Positions 10,832 through 21,107 are shown, counted from the stretch's first letter. The stretch: DNA of 35,681 nt from Hyphomicrobium sp. (GCF_003987855.1 NZ_RXIZ01000004.1:226028-261708); one strand, 5' to 3'. Made by a program: numbers and translations. The notes: generated by a model from the sequence alone, not told the origin.

Positions 10832-12514
10832 ATGGGAAACGCCAGAAATCTGCTGCTGTGCCAAGTGCTGGGAATTTCAGCCGCGTTGGTGGTAGCCTCG
10901 CCGGCATTGGCCGATCCCACTCTGCCCGCTCCCGCCGCAGCTCAGCCGGTGCCTGCTGACGCCGCGCCGACCCCGTCGGCACCTCAAGCAACTCAGACCG
11001 CAGCGCCCGAGGCAGCCATCGCACCGCAGGTGCAAGATGACGCCGTCCTGATGGTCGCGCGCTCGAAGATTGCCGCCGAACCAGCCGCCGAAAACGAACG
11101 CGACCAAAAAGACCAAAAGGCGCTCGTCGACTTCTACGCCGCCCGCCACGGCGACGCGCTCTGGGTAACCGCCTCGGGACTGAAGCCCGAAGCCAAGGCG
11201 CTCGCCGCCGAGATCGCCAACGCCGGCAACTACGCGCTCGACGTTTCGCGCTTCAAGCTCCCGGCGCTGGCCGAAGGCGCGTTGACCGCAACCGATACCG
11301 ATGCGCTTGCCGAAGCGGAACTGATGTATTCGAAGGCCGCGCTTCTCTACGCCCGCGACGCACGCGGCGGCCGTATTCCGGATCCGTCCGAGCAGCTGAC
11401 GACGAACCTCGATCGCCGTCCGCAATGGATCGAACCGAAAGTCGTGATCGAAGGGCTCGCCGCGACCCACGAGCCCGACGCTTACCTTCGCAGCCTCCAG
11501 CCGCAGCAGCCGCAGTTCGAAAAGCTGCGGCAGATTTATCTGACGATGCTGCCGAAAGACGGCAAAGGCCCCTTGGGCCCCGCCGCCAAGCGCATCCGCG
11601 CCAACATGGAAGAATGGCGCTGGATGTGGCCCAACATGGGCGATTTCTACGTTTTCAATAATGTCCCCGAGTTCATGCAGTACGTCTACAAGGACGGCAA
11701 AATCGTTCGCTCGGAGAAGATCGTCGCGGGCCTCGTCGACAAGCAGACGACGATCTTTTCGCGGCCGCTGAAATTCGTCGTGCTGCGGCCGGCTTGGCGC
11801 GTGCCGGAAAGCATCATGGTCAACGAGCTATGGCCGAACCTCATTCGCGGCGGCGGCATGATGACGAAGTACGGTCTGCAGATCCGCACCAAGGACGGCC
11901 GCAACGTCGACTACCGCAGCATTGATTGGCGATCGAGCGATATCCGCAATTTCGAAGTCGTACAGCCGCCGGGCCGCAGCAGCGTGCTTGGGCACGTCAA
12001 GTTCTCGTTTCCGAGTCAGCACACGATCTTCATGCACGACACGCCCGACAAGTGGATGTTCAAGCCCGCCACGCGCGCCTTGAGCCACGGCTGCCTGCGC
12101 GTCTGGAAGCCGATGGAATTGGCGAAGATGGTGCTCGAAGAAGACAAAGGCTGGGATTCCGCCAAGGTCGACGAACTGGACCGCTCCGGTCCGCTCAACA
12201 ACGAAGTGCCGATCACCAAGGAAATCCCGATCCACATCGTCTACTTCACCGCCTGGGTGACGGATGACGGCAAGCTCAAGACCTTTGGCGATATCTATGG
12301 CCACGAACGCCGGATCACGCAGGCTCTCGACGGCCAGTGGAGCAAGATCAACAAGGGCCGTGACCACCTCGCGCCCGTCGAGCCCGACTTCAATCCTGAA
12401 GCGCTTGCCTCGGCCCGCGGCCGCACACCGGATGACGATTTCAATCAGTCTCCGAGCCAGAAGAATGCCGGTCTGACCGACTTCATCGGCAGCGCCCTCG
12501 GCTTAAGCAACTGA
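10832..12514 (+). CDS. Secreted L,D-transpeptidase, YcbB/LdtD-like
   Basis: A large (560-residue) periplasmic L,D-transpeptidase that would form 3-3 cross-links in peptidoglycan. A signal peptide (hydrophobic LLLCQVLGISAALVVAS, cleavage after ALA) is followed by a Pro/Ala/Gln-rich linker, a scaffold region with YSKAALLYARDARGGRI, and a C-terminal YkuD domain with VNELWPNLIRGGGMMTK, HTIFMHDTP and the active site RALSHGCLRVWKP (Cys nucleophile). I chose ATG 10832 because GAGAGA precedes it and it puts the signal peptide at the N-terminus. ATG 10805 or 10775 would add 9 or 19 residues. Hyphomicrobiales grow at a pole and use many L,D-transpeptidases. Confidence 0.9.
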   Translation: MGNARNLLLCQVLGISAALVVASPALADPTLPAPAAAQPVPADAAPTPSAPQATQTAAPEAAIAPQVQDDAVLMVARSKIAAEPAAENERDQKDQKALVDFYAARHGDALWVTASGLKPEAKALAAEIANAGNYALDVSRFKLPALAEGALTATDTDALAEAELMYSKAALLYARDARGGRIPDPSEQLTTNLDRRPQWIEPKVVIEGLAATHEPDAYLRSLQPQQPQFEKLRQIYLTMLPKDGKGPLGPAAKRIRANMEEWRWMWPNMGDFYVFNNVPEFMQYVYKDGKIVRSEKIVAGLVDKQTTIFSRPLKFVVLRPAWRVPESIMVNELWPNLIRGGGMMTKYGLQIRTKDGRNVDYRSIDWRSSDIRNFEVVQPPGRSSVLGHVKFSFPSQHTIFMHDTPDKWMFKPATRALSHGCLRVWKPMELAKMVLEEDKGWDSAKVDELDRSGPLNNEVPITKEIPIHIVYFTAWVTDDGKLKTFGDIYGHERRITQALDGQWSKINKGRDHLAPVEPDFNPEALASARGRTPDDDFNQSPSQKNAGLTDFIGSALGLSN

Positions 12515-12677
12515 GCGAGCTTGGCTTTCAGACCGAACGCCTGATGCAGGACCATTAGGGCGTACACGAACTGAGCAGTGGATAACTTCTCACAGCCTGG
12601 GGACTTAGGCACGGCAACGTGGTCAGTTGCTTGTGCAAGAAAGTTGGGTCCTCAATTTGAGAAAGTGAGTAATCGTC

Positions 12678-12884
12678 ATGGCTCAGAATGAGAAAACATC
12701 TGCGCGTGTAAGTTCGATAGCGTCTCGCGCCCTATCGAACCCTCAATCCGTAAGTGCTGATGAGATCAAAGAGCTTGCAGCATCAGTTCTGTCGCAGTCT
12801 CCCGATCCTCAGAGATCGCAACAAAACGCTCAGAACCAGCAAAACCAACCGAGCCAGCAGCATCAGGGACAGCAAAAGCGCTAG
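12678..12884 (+). CDS. Small conserved hypothetical protein
   Basis: A 68-residue protein. The first half, KTSARVSSIASRALSNPQS then SADEIKELAASVLSQ, resembles a short helical family I recall from many proteobacteria (consensus near KTS.RVA..A...L......EIK.LAAS.L.Q). The second half is almost all Gln, Asn, Ser and Pro, and is probably disordered. Function is unknown. Codon use is less GC-biased than its neighbours. The last 119 bases lie antisense to the end of the next gene. The ribosome-binding site is weak. Confidence 0.65.
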   Translation: MAQNEKTSARVSSIASRALSNPQSVSADEIKELAASVLSQSPDPQRSQQNAQNQQNQPSQQHQGQQKR

Positions 12885-13167
12885 TATCTGTATTGCCGTC
12901 CACGCTGGCAATTTCGACCAGTCTTTCAATCGAAAGAACGCAGCGAGTGGGTATCGTCATGATCCCGCTCGCCTGTGCTTTTTCAGGCTGATCGAGGTCG
13001 CCGACGTTCTGGCAGACGACTTTGACGTCCGCCGTATCCTTGACGAGCCACCCGACGGTCGCGACTTCAACGGGACGCGCGTCCGGTAGCGCTGCAAGAT
13101 AGCGCCACTGCCCGCACGGCTGCCGGCTGTCGAGCCACCGGATGATGACGAGCGGACAGTCGCTCAT
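12766..13167 (-). CDS. Small hypothetical protein, overlapping its neighbour tail to tail
   Basis: A 133-residue protein from ATG 13167, which has GGAGGCGGGG just before it; longer in-frame starts lack this. The part MSDCPLVIIRWLDS, then VATVGWLVKDTADVKVVCQNVGD and ASGIMTIPTRCVLSIERLVEIA (to about residue 88), looks like a compact beta protein seen as a hypothetical in phage and chromosomal settings of Hyphomicrobiales. The last 39 residues run antisense through the C-terminus of the 68-residue gene and may be a late extension. Function is unknown. Confidence 0.65.
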   Translation of the reverse strand: MSDCPLVIIRWLDSRQPCGQWRYLAALPDARPVEVATVGWLVKDTADVKVVCQNVGDLDQPEKAQASGIMTIPTRCVLSIERLVEIASVDGNTDTSAFAVPDAAGSVGFAGSERFVAISEDRETATELMLQAL

Positions 13168-13492
13168 TCCCCGCCTCCAGAAGTGATTCGACCAGATGAT
13201 AGCAGACGATGAAGCGAGCTTTGGCGGATGCGCCCGAAGAGCTGTGGGATCGTGGCGCGATGACCGCAGCCCCAGGCCAATGTTGCAGGTCCTCCCGCGC
13301 GGAAGGCCCACCGCATTTTTCGCCGCAGCCGCCCGGGCCCGCTCTCGACAAACCAGGGCACTTCGGCTATCACGCCGCCAACAACAATTCCCCTCAAACG
13401 GGTTGCCCATCCGGGCTTGCACGAACGGTTGCGGCGCATCGCGCCAAGCCGATCCTCTGCGTCATCAAAAAAAACGAAATGGAATCAACAAG
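13168..13492 (+). other. Gene-free 325-base gap upstream of rplS
   Basis: This space lies between the divergent 133-residue gene and rplS. In-frame open sequence continues upstream of rplS but encodes an Arg/Pro/Ala-rich stretch with no similarity to L19. No clear promoter was identified. It presumably contains the rplS promoter and leader, since a separate promoter is needed once rplS is detached from trmD. Confidence 0.5.
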
Positions 13493-14185
13493 ATGAACAT
13501 TATCCAGCAGCTCGAGCGCGAGCAGATGGACGCTGTCCTCGCAAAGCGAGGCGTCCCCGAATTTGGCCCCGGCGACACCGTCAAAGTGATGGTCAAGGTC
13601 ATCGAGTCAGCCGACGCCGACCCCAAGGACAAGAAAAAGAACGTCGTCAAAGAGCCGACTGTCCGCTTCCAGGCCTATGAAGGCGTTGTGATTGCCCGTT
13701 CGGGCGCCGGCCTCAACGAGAACTTCACGGTCCGCAAGATCTCTTACGGCGAAGGCGTGGAGCGCGTTTTCCCGGTCTATTCGCCTTTTATTGCCGAGAT
13801 CGAAGTCCTCCGCCGCGGCAAGGTTCGCCGTGCGAAACTGTACTATCTGCGCGGCCGTCGCGGTAAAGCTGCCCGCATCTTCGAGCGTACCGACGCCCGC
13901 GCCCGCCGCTTGAACGCCGCCTGGAAGGGCTTCAAGAAGCCGAAGGGCGAGGCTGAGGATCTGACGCAGATCAAGGGGATCGACATCGATCTGCAGACCC
14001 GCCTGAAGCATCTCAACTGCTACAAGATCGAGCAGATCGCCAACCTCTCGGACGACGACATCGCCAACCTCGATGAATCGCTGAACCTGAAGGGTGCGAT
14101 CGAGAAGCAGGATTGGGTGGGCCAGGCGCAGCGCCTTCTGGCCGAACTCACCGCCGGCGAAGTTCCCGCCGAAGACGCGAAGTAA
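13493..14185 (+). CDS. rplS: Ribosomal protein bL19 with C-terminal helical extension
   Basis: L19 bridges the 30S and 50S subunits. Residues 1-130 form the normal L19 ([79 protein letters not shown]). At 230 residues it is about twice the E. coli length (115). The extra part has [19 protein letters not shown] then [17 protein letters not shown] and [16 protein letters not shown], a helix-hairpin-helix-like domain that I know as an appendage of L21 and some other proteins in Hyphomicrobiales. A strong terminator follows. Confidence 0.96.
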   Translation: MNIIQQLEREQMDAVLAKRGVPEFGPGDTVKVMVKVIESADADPKDKKKNVVKEPTVRFQAYEGVVIARSGAGLNENFTVRKISYGEGVERVFPVYSPFIAEIEVLRRGKVRRAKLYYLRGRRGKAARIFERTDARARRLNAAWKGFKKPKGEAEDLTQIKGIDIDLQTRLKHLNCYKIEQIANLSDDDIANLDESLNLKGAIEKQDWVGQAQRLLAELTAGEVPAEDAK

Positions 14186-14219
14186 TCACGGGCTGCCTGC
14201 CGCAGCTTCAGTAAATGCC

Positions 14220-14247
14220 AAAGCGCCGGATCTTCCCGGCGCTTTTC
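14220..14247 (+). terminator. Intrinsic terminator of rplS
   Basis: AAAGCGCCGG (14220-14229) and CCGGCGCTTT (14236-14245) form a perfect 10-base stem with a six-base loop, ending in TTTT. It lies 35 bases after the rplS stop and separates rplS from map. Confidence 0.9.
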
Positions 14248-14277
14248 ATTTGAATCGCCGCGACCCTGCCGCGTATT

Positions 14278-14306
14278 TTGCAGAAACGATTTTCGCACTA
14301 AATATA
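14278..14306 (+). promoter_or_regulatory. Candidate promoter of map-radC
   Basis: TTGCAG (14278-14283) and AATATA (14301-14306) are 17 bases apart, just downstream of the rplS terminator and 31 bases before the map ATG. The A/T-rich stretch stands out in a GC-rich genome. Confidence 0.45.
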
Positions 14307-14337
14307 TGGACGGTAGCGCGTCCCGCCGTGGAGTCTC

Positions 14338-15171
14338 ATGTCCAACATCGAAGTGTCCAAGACAGCAAGCCGCGACGGCAAGATTCCGCTGCACGGCCCG
14401 GAGGCTTTCGCTGCGATGCGGAAAGCCGGGCGGTTGGCGGCCGAGGCGCTCGACATGCTCGTGCCGATCGTCCAGCCCGGCGTGACCACCTCCGAGATCG
14501 ACGACCGCGTCCTGAAATTCGCGCTCGATAACGGTGCAATCCCCGCAACCTTGAACTATCGCGGTTACCGCTACGCGACGTGCACTTCGATCAACCATGT
14601 CGTCTGCCACGGCATGCCGAACGATAAGCCGCTCCGCTCCGGCGACATCGTCAACATCGACGTGACGCTGATCGTCGATGGCTGGCACGGCGACACGAGC
14701 CGCATGTATTCGGTGGGCGATGTTTCGCGCCGGGCCGAACGGCTGATGTCGGTCACCTATGAATCCCTGATGCGCGGCATCGCCGCCGTGAAGCCCGGCA
14801 ACACCACCGGCGATATCGGCGCCGCGATCCAATCCTTCGCCGAAAGCGAGCGCTGCAGCGTCGTCCGCGACTTCTGCGGCCACGGTCTCGGCCGCGTCTT
14901 CCACGACCGCCCGAACATTCTGCACTACGGCGAACCGGGCGAAGGCACGGTGCTCGAACCGGGAATGCTTTTCACGATCGAGCCGATGATCAACCTCGGC
15001 AAACCGCACGTGAAGATCCTGGCCGACGGCTGGACCGCCGTAACCCGCGACCGCGAGCTGTCGGCGCAGTTTGAACATGCCGTAGGCGTGACCGAGACAG
15101 GCTGCGAAATCTTCACGGTCTCGCCCGCCGGCTATCACTTCCCGCCCTACGATATTCGCGCGGCAGCATAG
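14338..15171 (+). CDS. map: Methionine aminopeptidase, type I
   Basis: It removes the initiator Met from nascent proteins. The 277-residue protein has the pita-bread fold with metal ligands in [20 protein letters not shown] (two Asp), [14 protein letters not shown] (His), [10 protein letters not shown] (Glu) and [12 protein letters not shown] (Glu), and the substrate His in [10 protein letters not shown]. It is slightly longer than E. coli Map (264), due to an N-terminal extension. radC starts 13 bases after its stop, so a map-radC operon is likely. Confidence 0.97.
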   Translation: MSNIEVSKTASRDGKIPLHGPEAFAAMRKAGRLAAEALDMLVPIVQPGVTTSEIDDRVLKFALDNGAIPATLNYRGYRYATCTSINHVVCHGMPNDKPLRSGDIVNIDVTLIVDGWHGDTSRMYSVGDVSRRAERLMSVTYESLMRGIAAVKPGNTTGDIGAAIQSFAESERCSVVRDFCGHGLGRVFHDRPNILHYGEPGEGTVLEPGMLFTIEPMINLGKPHVKILADGWTAVTRDRELSAQFEHAVGVTETGCEIFTVSPAGYHFPPYDIRAAA

Positions 15172-15184
15172 CGGAGACGTTCGA

Positions 15185-15946
15185 ATGTCGCGTTCCGGGG
15201 GGGCTCGCGACAAGACAAGTGCCGAGGAACAGTCGGCGCTTTTCACTCCTGTCTCCGAGACGACGAAGAAAGAGCCCGACGACAGACACGGCCACCGCCA
15301 ACGTCTGCGCGAGCGCTTCCAGAACGGCGGCGCCGAAGCAGTGCCGGACTACGAACTGCTCGAGATGATCCTGTTTCGCGCCTTTCCGAGGATCGACACC
15401 AAGCCGATCGCCAAGAAGCTCCTCACAAAGTTTGGCTCATTCGCCGATGTGATCCTGGCTCCCGCCGAAAGACTGAAGGAAGTCGAAGGCGTCGGCGACC
15501 GCGCAGTCGAAGAGCTGAAGCTCATCAAGGCCGCCGCCGAACGATTGACGAAGGGCGAGATTAAAGCACGCTCGGCGTTGACGTCCTGGAGCGGCGTTCT
15601 CGACTATTTGCGCTTGGCGCAGGGCTTTGAGACGCGTGAGCAGTTCCGCATCCTGTTCCTCGACAAGAAGAACCAGCTCATTGCCGACGAAGTGCAAGGA
15701 CACGGCACCGTCGACCACACGCCGGTCTACGTTCGCGAGGTCGTCAAGCGCGCGCTCGAACTCTCCGCGACCGCGATCATCCTCGTGCACAATCATCCCT
15801 CCGGCGACCCGACGCCGTCGCGCGCCGACATCGATATGACGAAGCAGATCATCGAGGCATCGCGGCCGCTCGGCGTCACCGTGCACGATCACGTCATCGT
15901 CGGCCGCAACGGCCACGCAAGTCTGAAGGCGCTGCGGCTGATTTAA
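15185..15946 (+). CDS. radC: RadC-family JAB/MPN domain protein
   Basis: The 253-residue protein has an N-terminal helix-hairpin-helix region ([28 protein letters not shown]) and a C-terminal JAB/MPN domain with the metal motif [16 protein letters not shown]. Despite the old name for DNA repair, a repair role has not held up in E. coli, and the family function is unsettled. GGAGA precedes the ATG. Its stop codon overlaps that of the convergent MFS gene within a TTAA. Confidence 0.93.
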   Translation: MSRSGGARDKTSAEEQSALFTPVSETTKKEPDDRHGHRQRLRERFQNGGAEAVPDYELLEMILFRAFPRIDTKPIAKKLLTKFGSFADVILAPAERLKEVEGVGDRAVEELKLIKAAAERLTKGEIKARSALTSWSGVLDYLRLAQGFETREQFRILFLDKKNQLIADEVQGHGTVDHTPVYVREVVKRALELSATAIILVHNHPSGDPTPSRADIDMTKQIIEASRPLGVTVHDHVIVGRNGHASLKALRLI

Positions 15947-17244
15947 TCGGCAGCGGAGCGGTCGATCGCGGAGTTGTCGCGCGTATCGCGCATCGTCGCA
16001 TACACGATGAGAGAGACGGCGATGCATGCCGAGACGTACCAGTAGAAATACGTTTCATGCCCGGCTTGCTTCAGCCAGAGCGCGATCCACTCTGCCGTGC
16101 CGCCAAAGGCCGCGACCGTCAAGGCGTACGGCAAGCCAACGCCCAGCGCGCGAATCGATGTCGGGAAAAGTTCAGCCTTCACCACGGCGTTGATCGCCGT
16201 GTAGCATGACACGATCGCAAGGCCGGCGATGACCAGAAGGAACGCCTCCCACGGATCGCGGACGCGTTCGATCGCGGTCAGGATCGGCACCGTCGTCAGC
16301 GCACCAAGGACGCCGAACGTCACCAGCACCGGCCGTCGTCCGACCACATCCGACACGGCCCCGACGATCGGCTGCAGGATCATGTAAACGAAAAGCGCCG
16401 ACGCCGAGATCAGGGTCGCCGTGTCTTTCGAAAAACCGGCGGTATTAGCGAGAAACTTCTGCATGTAGGTGGTGTAGGTGTAGAACGCGAGCGTACCGCC
16501 CATCGTGAGACCAATCACGATCAGGACCTCACGTGGGTGACGCAGCAGTTCGGCAATCGAGCCTTCGTGATGCTTGGCGCGCACGAACGATTCCGTCTCG
16601 TAAAGGTCGCGGCGCATGACGAACGCGATGAGCGCAAGACAAGCTCCAATGGCGAACGGAATGCGCCAGCCCCACGCGTCGAGTTCGGCCGGCGTCAGCA
16701 CGACCTTCTGCAGCAGGATGAGCACCAGCATGGCCGTCAGCTGTCCGCCGATCAGGGTCACGTATTGGAAGCTCGAATAGAAGCCGCGATGGCGCGCGGT
16801 CGCCATTTCGGAAAGATAGGTCGCGCTCGTCCCGTATTCGCCGCCGAGACTCAAACCCTGGATCATGCGCGCGAGGAGCAAAAGGATTGGCGCTGCGACC
16901 CCAATGGTCGCGTAGACCGGCGTCACCGCGATCAGCGCCGAGCCGAAACACATCAGCAGCACCGACGCTGTCAGAGACACACGCCGGCCATGCCGGTCCG
17001 CCATCCGCCCGAACAGCCAAGCTCCGATCGGACGCATGAGGAATCCGACCGCGAAAATCGCAGCTGTGTTCAACAGTTGCGCGGTCTGATTGCCTTCGGG
17101 AAAAAACGCCTTGGCGAAGTAGAGCGAGAACGCCGCGTAAACGTAGAAATCGTACCACTCGACCAGATTGCCCGACGATCCGACGAGGATGGCTTTGATT
17201 CGCTCAGCGAGGCTTAACCCCGGCTGGGCATTGGCGTTTTGCAA
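15943..17244 (-). CDS. MFS transporter, metabolite:H+ symporter (KgtP/ProP-like)
   Basis: A 433-residue inner-membrane protein with 12 predicted membrane segments. The start [21 protein letters not shown] is the hallmark of the metabolite:H+ symporter (MHS) family, which carries alpha-ketoglutarate, citrate, proline/betaine or shikimate. MFS motif A appears as [10 protein letters not shown], with [15 protein letters not shown] and a second-half [11 protein letters not shown]. The substrate cannot be assigned. The start is a TTG at 17244, supported by AAGGGGGCG just before it; no in-frame ATG is available near the N-terminus. The gene is isolated on the minus strand between radC and trxB. Confidence 0.9.
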   Translation of the reverse strand: MQNANAQPGLSLAERIKAILVGSSGNLVEWYDFYVYAAFSLYFAKAFFPEGNQTAQLLNTAAIFAVGFLMRPIGAWLFGRMADRHGRRVSLTASVLLMCFGSALIAVTPVYATIGVAAPILLLLARMIQGLSLGGEYGTSATYLSEMATARHRGFYSSFQYVTLIGGQLTAMLVLILLQKVVLTPAELDAWGWRIPFAIGACLALIAFVMRRDLYETESFVRAKHHEGSIAELLRHPREVLIVIGLTMGGTLAFYTYTTYMQKFLANTAGFSKDTATLISASALFVYMILQPIVGAVSDVVGRRPVLVTFGVLGALTTVPILTAIERVRDPWEAFLLVIAGLAIVSCYTAINAVVKAELFPTSIRALGVGLPYALTVAAFGGTAEWIALWLKQAGHETYFYWYVSACIAVSLIVYATMRDTRDNSAIDRSAAD

Positions 17245-17336
17245 GCGGCGCCCCCTTCGTTTTTAGCGAGCCTAGCATGTCCCGCGCCCGTCTGCCGCAC
17301 ATCCCGCACGAAACGAATGGCCCCTTCCCGCCGACA

Positions 17337-17366
17337 TTGACGATTCGGGAGCCTCACCCCTAATTA
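17337..17366 (+). promoter_or_regulatory. Candidate promoter of trxB
   Basis: TTGACG (17337-17342) and TAATTA (17361-17366), spaced by 18 bases (17 if CTAATT is used), lie 40 bases before the trxB ATG. This is a good housekeeping-promoter fit. Confidence 0.5.
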
Positions 17367-17367
17367 G

Positions 17368-18375
<1,008 letters not shown>

Positions 18376-18526
18376 TCGGCATTCATCCCGCCGGCAGATG
18401 CGATCAATCTGTGGACGGCGCGCGACAAGATCGCCTCCGTCCCATTTCCCTATTGCCTGTCTGCCATGCTCGCGCTGCAATGCGTCCAGCGCATAGCTTG
18501 CGCCACAGCAAACCTGGCGAGCCAAG

Positions 18527-19423
18527 ATGATGGATTGGGACAAGCTCAGGATTTTTCACGCGGCGGCGGAGGCTGGCAGCTTCACGCACGCTGGCGAGCA
18601 GCTGCACATGAGTCAGTCTGCCGTGAGCCGGCAGATCTCCGCGCTCGAAGCCAATCTCCGGGTGACGCTCTTCCATCGCCATGCCCGCGGGCTTGTCCTC
18701 ACCGAACAGGGCGAACTCCTCAATCGCACCGTCGCGGAAGTTTTTGCCAAGCTGCAGACGGCCGAGACGCTCCTTTCGGATTCGACGTCGAAGCCGTCGG
18801 GCGAACTCCGCATCACAGCGCCGATCGGCTTCGGCACGGTCTGGCTGACCCCACGCCTCAGAGAGTTCGGCGAGCTATATCCCGATATCCGCGTCGAGCT
18901 GATCCTCAACGACGATCAGGTCGACATCGGCATGCGCGCTGCCGACGCCGCGATCTGGACGCGTGAGCCCGAGCAGGCCGATCTTATCCGACGGCCATTG
19001 TTCGAAAGCCGGGTCCGGGCCTTTGCGTCCGCGCCATACATTCGCAAATATGGAACGCCGAAGACGCTGGCCGACCTCGATCAGCATCGCATCATCGGCT
19101 ACACCGGACCGTCCGCTCAGCACCTCGACGCCATGTCGTGGATCGAGACGGCCGGGCGCGACAATGGCCATCCGCGCGATACGGCGCTGCGCGTCAACAG
19201 CGTCGTCGCCATTAATTATGCGATCCGGGCGGGCATCGGCATCGGCATGATCCCCGATTACCTGGCCGACGAATTGAACGACCTCGTTCCGGTCCTGACC
19301 GAGATCGAGCAGCCCTCGCTCAACATGGTGTACGCCTATCCTGAAGAGCTCAAATCCTCCAAGAAGGTGCAGCTGCTACGCGATTTCCTGCTCTCGAAGA
19401 TTGCCAAAAATAGAGGTTCTTGA
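18527..19423 (+). CDS. lsrB: LysR-family regulator, LsrB/VtlR-like
   Basis: The 298-residue protein has a winged helix-turn-helix (1-60: MDWDKLRIFHAAAEAGSFTH, QLHMSQSAVSRQISALE, LFHRHARGLVLTEQGELL) and a LysR ligand-binding domain (about 90-290). The DWDKLRIFHAAAEAGSFTH start, HARG.VLTEQGELL and the position next to trxB match LsrB of Sinorhizobium meliloti and VtlR of Brucella. These control envelope or redox functions and, in Brucella, the AbcR2 small RNA. The symbol is given by this resemblance and context. The target genes here are unknown. A strong terminator-like hairpin lies 126 bases after the stop. Confidence 0.85.
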   Translation: MMDWDKLRIFHAAAEAGSFTHAGEQLHMSQSAVSRQISALEANLRVTLFHRHARGLVLTEQGELLNRTVAEVFAKLQTAETLLSDSTSKPSGELRITAPIGFGTVWLTPRLREFGELYPDIRVELILNDDQVDIGMRAADAAIWTREPEQADLIRRPLFESRVRAFASAPYIRKYGTPKTLADLDQHRIIGYTGPSAQHLDAMSWIETAGRDNGHPRDTALRVNSVVAINYAIRAGIGIGMIPDYLADELNDLVPVLTEIEQPSLNMVYAYPEELKSSKKVQLLRDFLLSKIAKNRGS

Positions 19424-19548
19424 AGGGCATTTTCGGCTTGCGCGGCCCCGGGCGCACCACCAGCTAACAGGCAGTAGGCGGAGGGGCGGACGGTTTGTTT
19501 GCCACCACCGTCCGTCATTCCGTATCAAATGCCAGACTCCCCTCAACT

Positions 19549-19575
19549 GCCGGGCTGTTCGCAGCCCGGCTTTTT
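19549..19575 (+). terminator. Strong intrinsic terminator between lsrB-like gene and leuC
   Basis: GCCGGGCTG (19549-19557), a TTCG tetraloop and CAGCCCGGC (19562-19570) are followed by TTTTT. The UUCG loop and 9-base GC stem make this very stable. It lies 126 bases past the lsrB-like stop, upstream of the probable leuC promoter. It may end the lsrB-like transcript or a small RNA encoded in the space. A second inverted repeat, GGACGGT with ACCGTCC, lies at about 19487-19513. Confidence 0.9.
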
Positions 19576-19603
19576 GATGATAGCAGCTGCGACGCACTCT
19601 GAT

Positions 19604-19632
19604 TTGCGGAATTGGGCGTCTGACGCTATCTA
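19604..19632 (+). promoter_or_regulatory. Candidate promoter of leuC
   Basis: TTGCGG (19604-19609) and TATCTA (19627-19632) are 17 bases apart. Transcription would start near 19639, about 39 bases before leuC and after the terminator at 19549-19575. That placement argues against the terminator being a leuC attenuator. Confidence 0.45.
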
Positions 19633-19677
19633 ACCCGTTCATCCCGAACCCGCCGTTCCAAAAGGCTCGCGAAAGTC

Positions 19678-21084
19678 ATGGCTAAGACGCTTTACGATAA
19701 AATTTTCGACGATCACTTGGTTGAGCAATCGCCGGACGGAACGAGCCTTCTTTACATCGACCGCCATCTTGTCCACGAGGTGACGAGCCCCCAGGCTTTC
19801 GAAGGCCTGCGCATGGCCGGCCGCAAGGTGCGTGCCCCTGAGAAAACGCTGGCCGTCGTCGATCACAACGTGCCGACCACCGATCGCAGCAAGGGCATCG
19901 CCGACGAGCAAAGCCGCGTGCAGGTCGAGACGCTGGCGACCAACGCGCGCGACTTCGGCATCGAGTACTTCAACGAACGCGACAAGCGCCAAGGCATCGT
20001 CCACGTCGTGGGTCCCGAGCAGGGCTTCACGCTCCCCGGCACGACGATCGTCTGCGGCGACAGCCATACCTCGACGCACGGCGCGTTCGGTGCGCTGGCT
20101 CACGGCATCGGCACCTCTGAGGTCGAGCACGTACTCGCCACGCAGACCCTGATCCAGAAGAAAGCCAAGAACATGCGCGTGACGGTCGATGGCGTCGCGC
20201 CGAAGGGCGTTGGCGCCAAGGACATCGTGCTGGCGATCATCGGCGAGATCGGCACCGCTGGCGGCACGGGTTCCGTCATCGAGTACGCGGGCGAAGCCAT
20301 CCGCGCGCTGTCGATGGAAGGCCGCATGACGGTCTGCAATATGTCGATCGAAGGCGGCGCGCGCGCCGGCATGATCGCGCCAGACGAAAAAACGTTCGCC
20401 TTCATCAAGGATCGTCCCAAGGCACCGAAAGGCATGGCCTGGGACATGGCGATGAAATACTGGGAAACCCTGAGCACCGACGAAGGCGCGCACTTCGACC
20501 GCGAGGTTCGACTCGACGCCGCGAAGCTGCCGCCGATCGTCTCCTGGGGCACGAGCCCCGAGGACGTGACGGCGATCACCAGCGCCGTTCCGAACCCGGC
20601 CGATGTGCACGACGAGAACAAGCGCGCGTCCATGCAGCGCGCGCTCGAATACATGGGCCTGACGCCCGGCACGAAGATGACCGACATCCCGCTGGACGTC
20701 GTCTGGATCGGTTCCTGCACCAACGGCCGCATCGAAGACCTTCGCGCCGTCGCCAAAGTCGTCGACGGCAAGAAGATCTCTTCCCGCTTGGCCTACGCGA
20801 TGATCGTTCCGGGCTCGGGCCTCGTGAAAGAGCAGGCGGAGGCCGAAGGTCTAGACAAGATCTTCAAGGAAGCTGGCTTCGAATGGCGTGAGCCCGGCTG
20901 CTCGATGTGCCTCGGCATGAACCCCGACCAGCTGAAGCCCGGCCAGCGCTGCGCCTCGACCTCGAATCGCAACTTCGAAGGTCGTCAGGGCTACAAGGGC
21001 CGCACGCATCTGGTCTCGCCGATCATGGCCGCTGCTGCCGCACTCGAAGGCCACTTCGTCGACGTTCGCGACTGGCAGGTGTAA
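19678..21084 (+). CDS. leuC: 3-isopropylmalate dehydratase, large subunit
   Basis: LeuC with LeuD isomerises 2-isopropylmalate to 3-isopropylmalate in leucine synthesis. The 468-residue protein is an aconitase-family [4Fe-4S] enzyme. Motifs include [56 protein letters not shown] and the cluster cysteines in [14 protein letters not shown] and [15 protein letters not shown]. leuD lies 2.6 kb downstream on the same strand with four genes between. Confidence 0.98.
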   Translation: MAKTLYDKIFDDHLVEQSPDGTSLLYIDRHLVHEVTSPQAFEGLRMAGRKVRAPEKTLAVVDHNVPTTDRSKGIADEQSRVQVETLATNARDFGIEYFNERDKRQGIVHVVGPEQGFTLPGTTIVCGDSHTSTHGAFGALAHGIGTSEVEHVLATQTLIQKKAKNMRVTVDGVAPKGVGAKDIVLAIIGEIGTAGGTGSVIEYAGEAIRALSMEGRMTVCNMSIEGGARAGMIAPDEKTFAFIKDRPKAPKGMAWDMAMKYWETLSTDEGAHFDREVRLDAAKLPPIVSWGTSPEDVTAITSAVPNPADVHDENKRASMQRALEYMGLTPGTKMTDIPLDVVWIGSCTNGRIEDLRAVAKVVDGKKISSRLAYAMIVPGSGLVKEQAEAEGLDKIFKEAGFEWREPGCSMCLGMNPDQLKPGQRCASTSNRNFEGRQGYKGRTHLVSPIMAAAAALEGHFVDVRDWQV

Positions 21085-21107
21085 CGCTACACCTGACCAC
21101 TCCTCGT

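Noticed and set aside
13168-13422. N-terminal extension of the 133-residue minus-strand gene
   Set aside because: GGAGGCGGGG lies directly before ATG 13167; the upstream part has no domain character.
13196-13492. N-terminal extension of rplS by 99 codons
   Set aside because: The extra stretch has no similarity to L19 and is Arg/Pro-rich noise; MNIIQQLE is the family start.
14020-15246. A 408-codon minus-strand frame opposite map
   Set aside because: Antisense shadow of rplS/map with composition typical of GC-rich reverse frames.
19549-19575. A leucine attenuator for leuC
   Set aside because: The likely leuC promoter lies after the hairpin, and no leader peptide with Leu codons was found before it.
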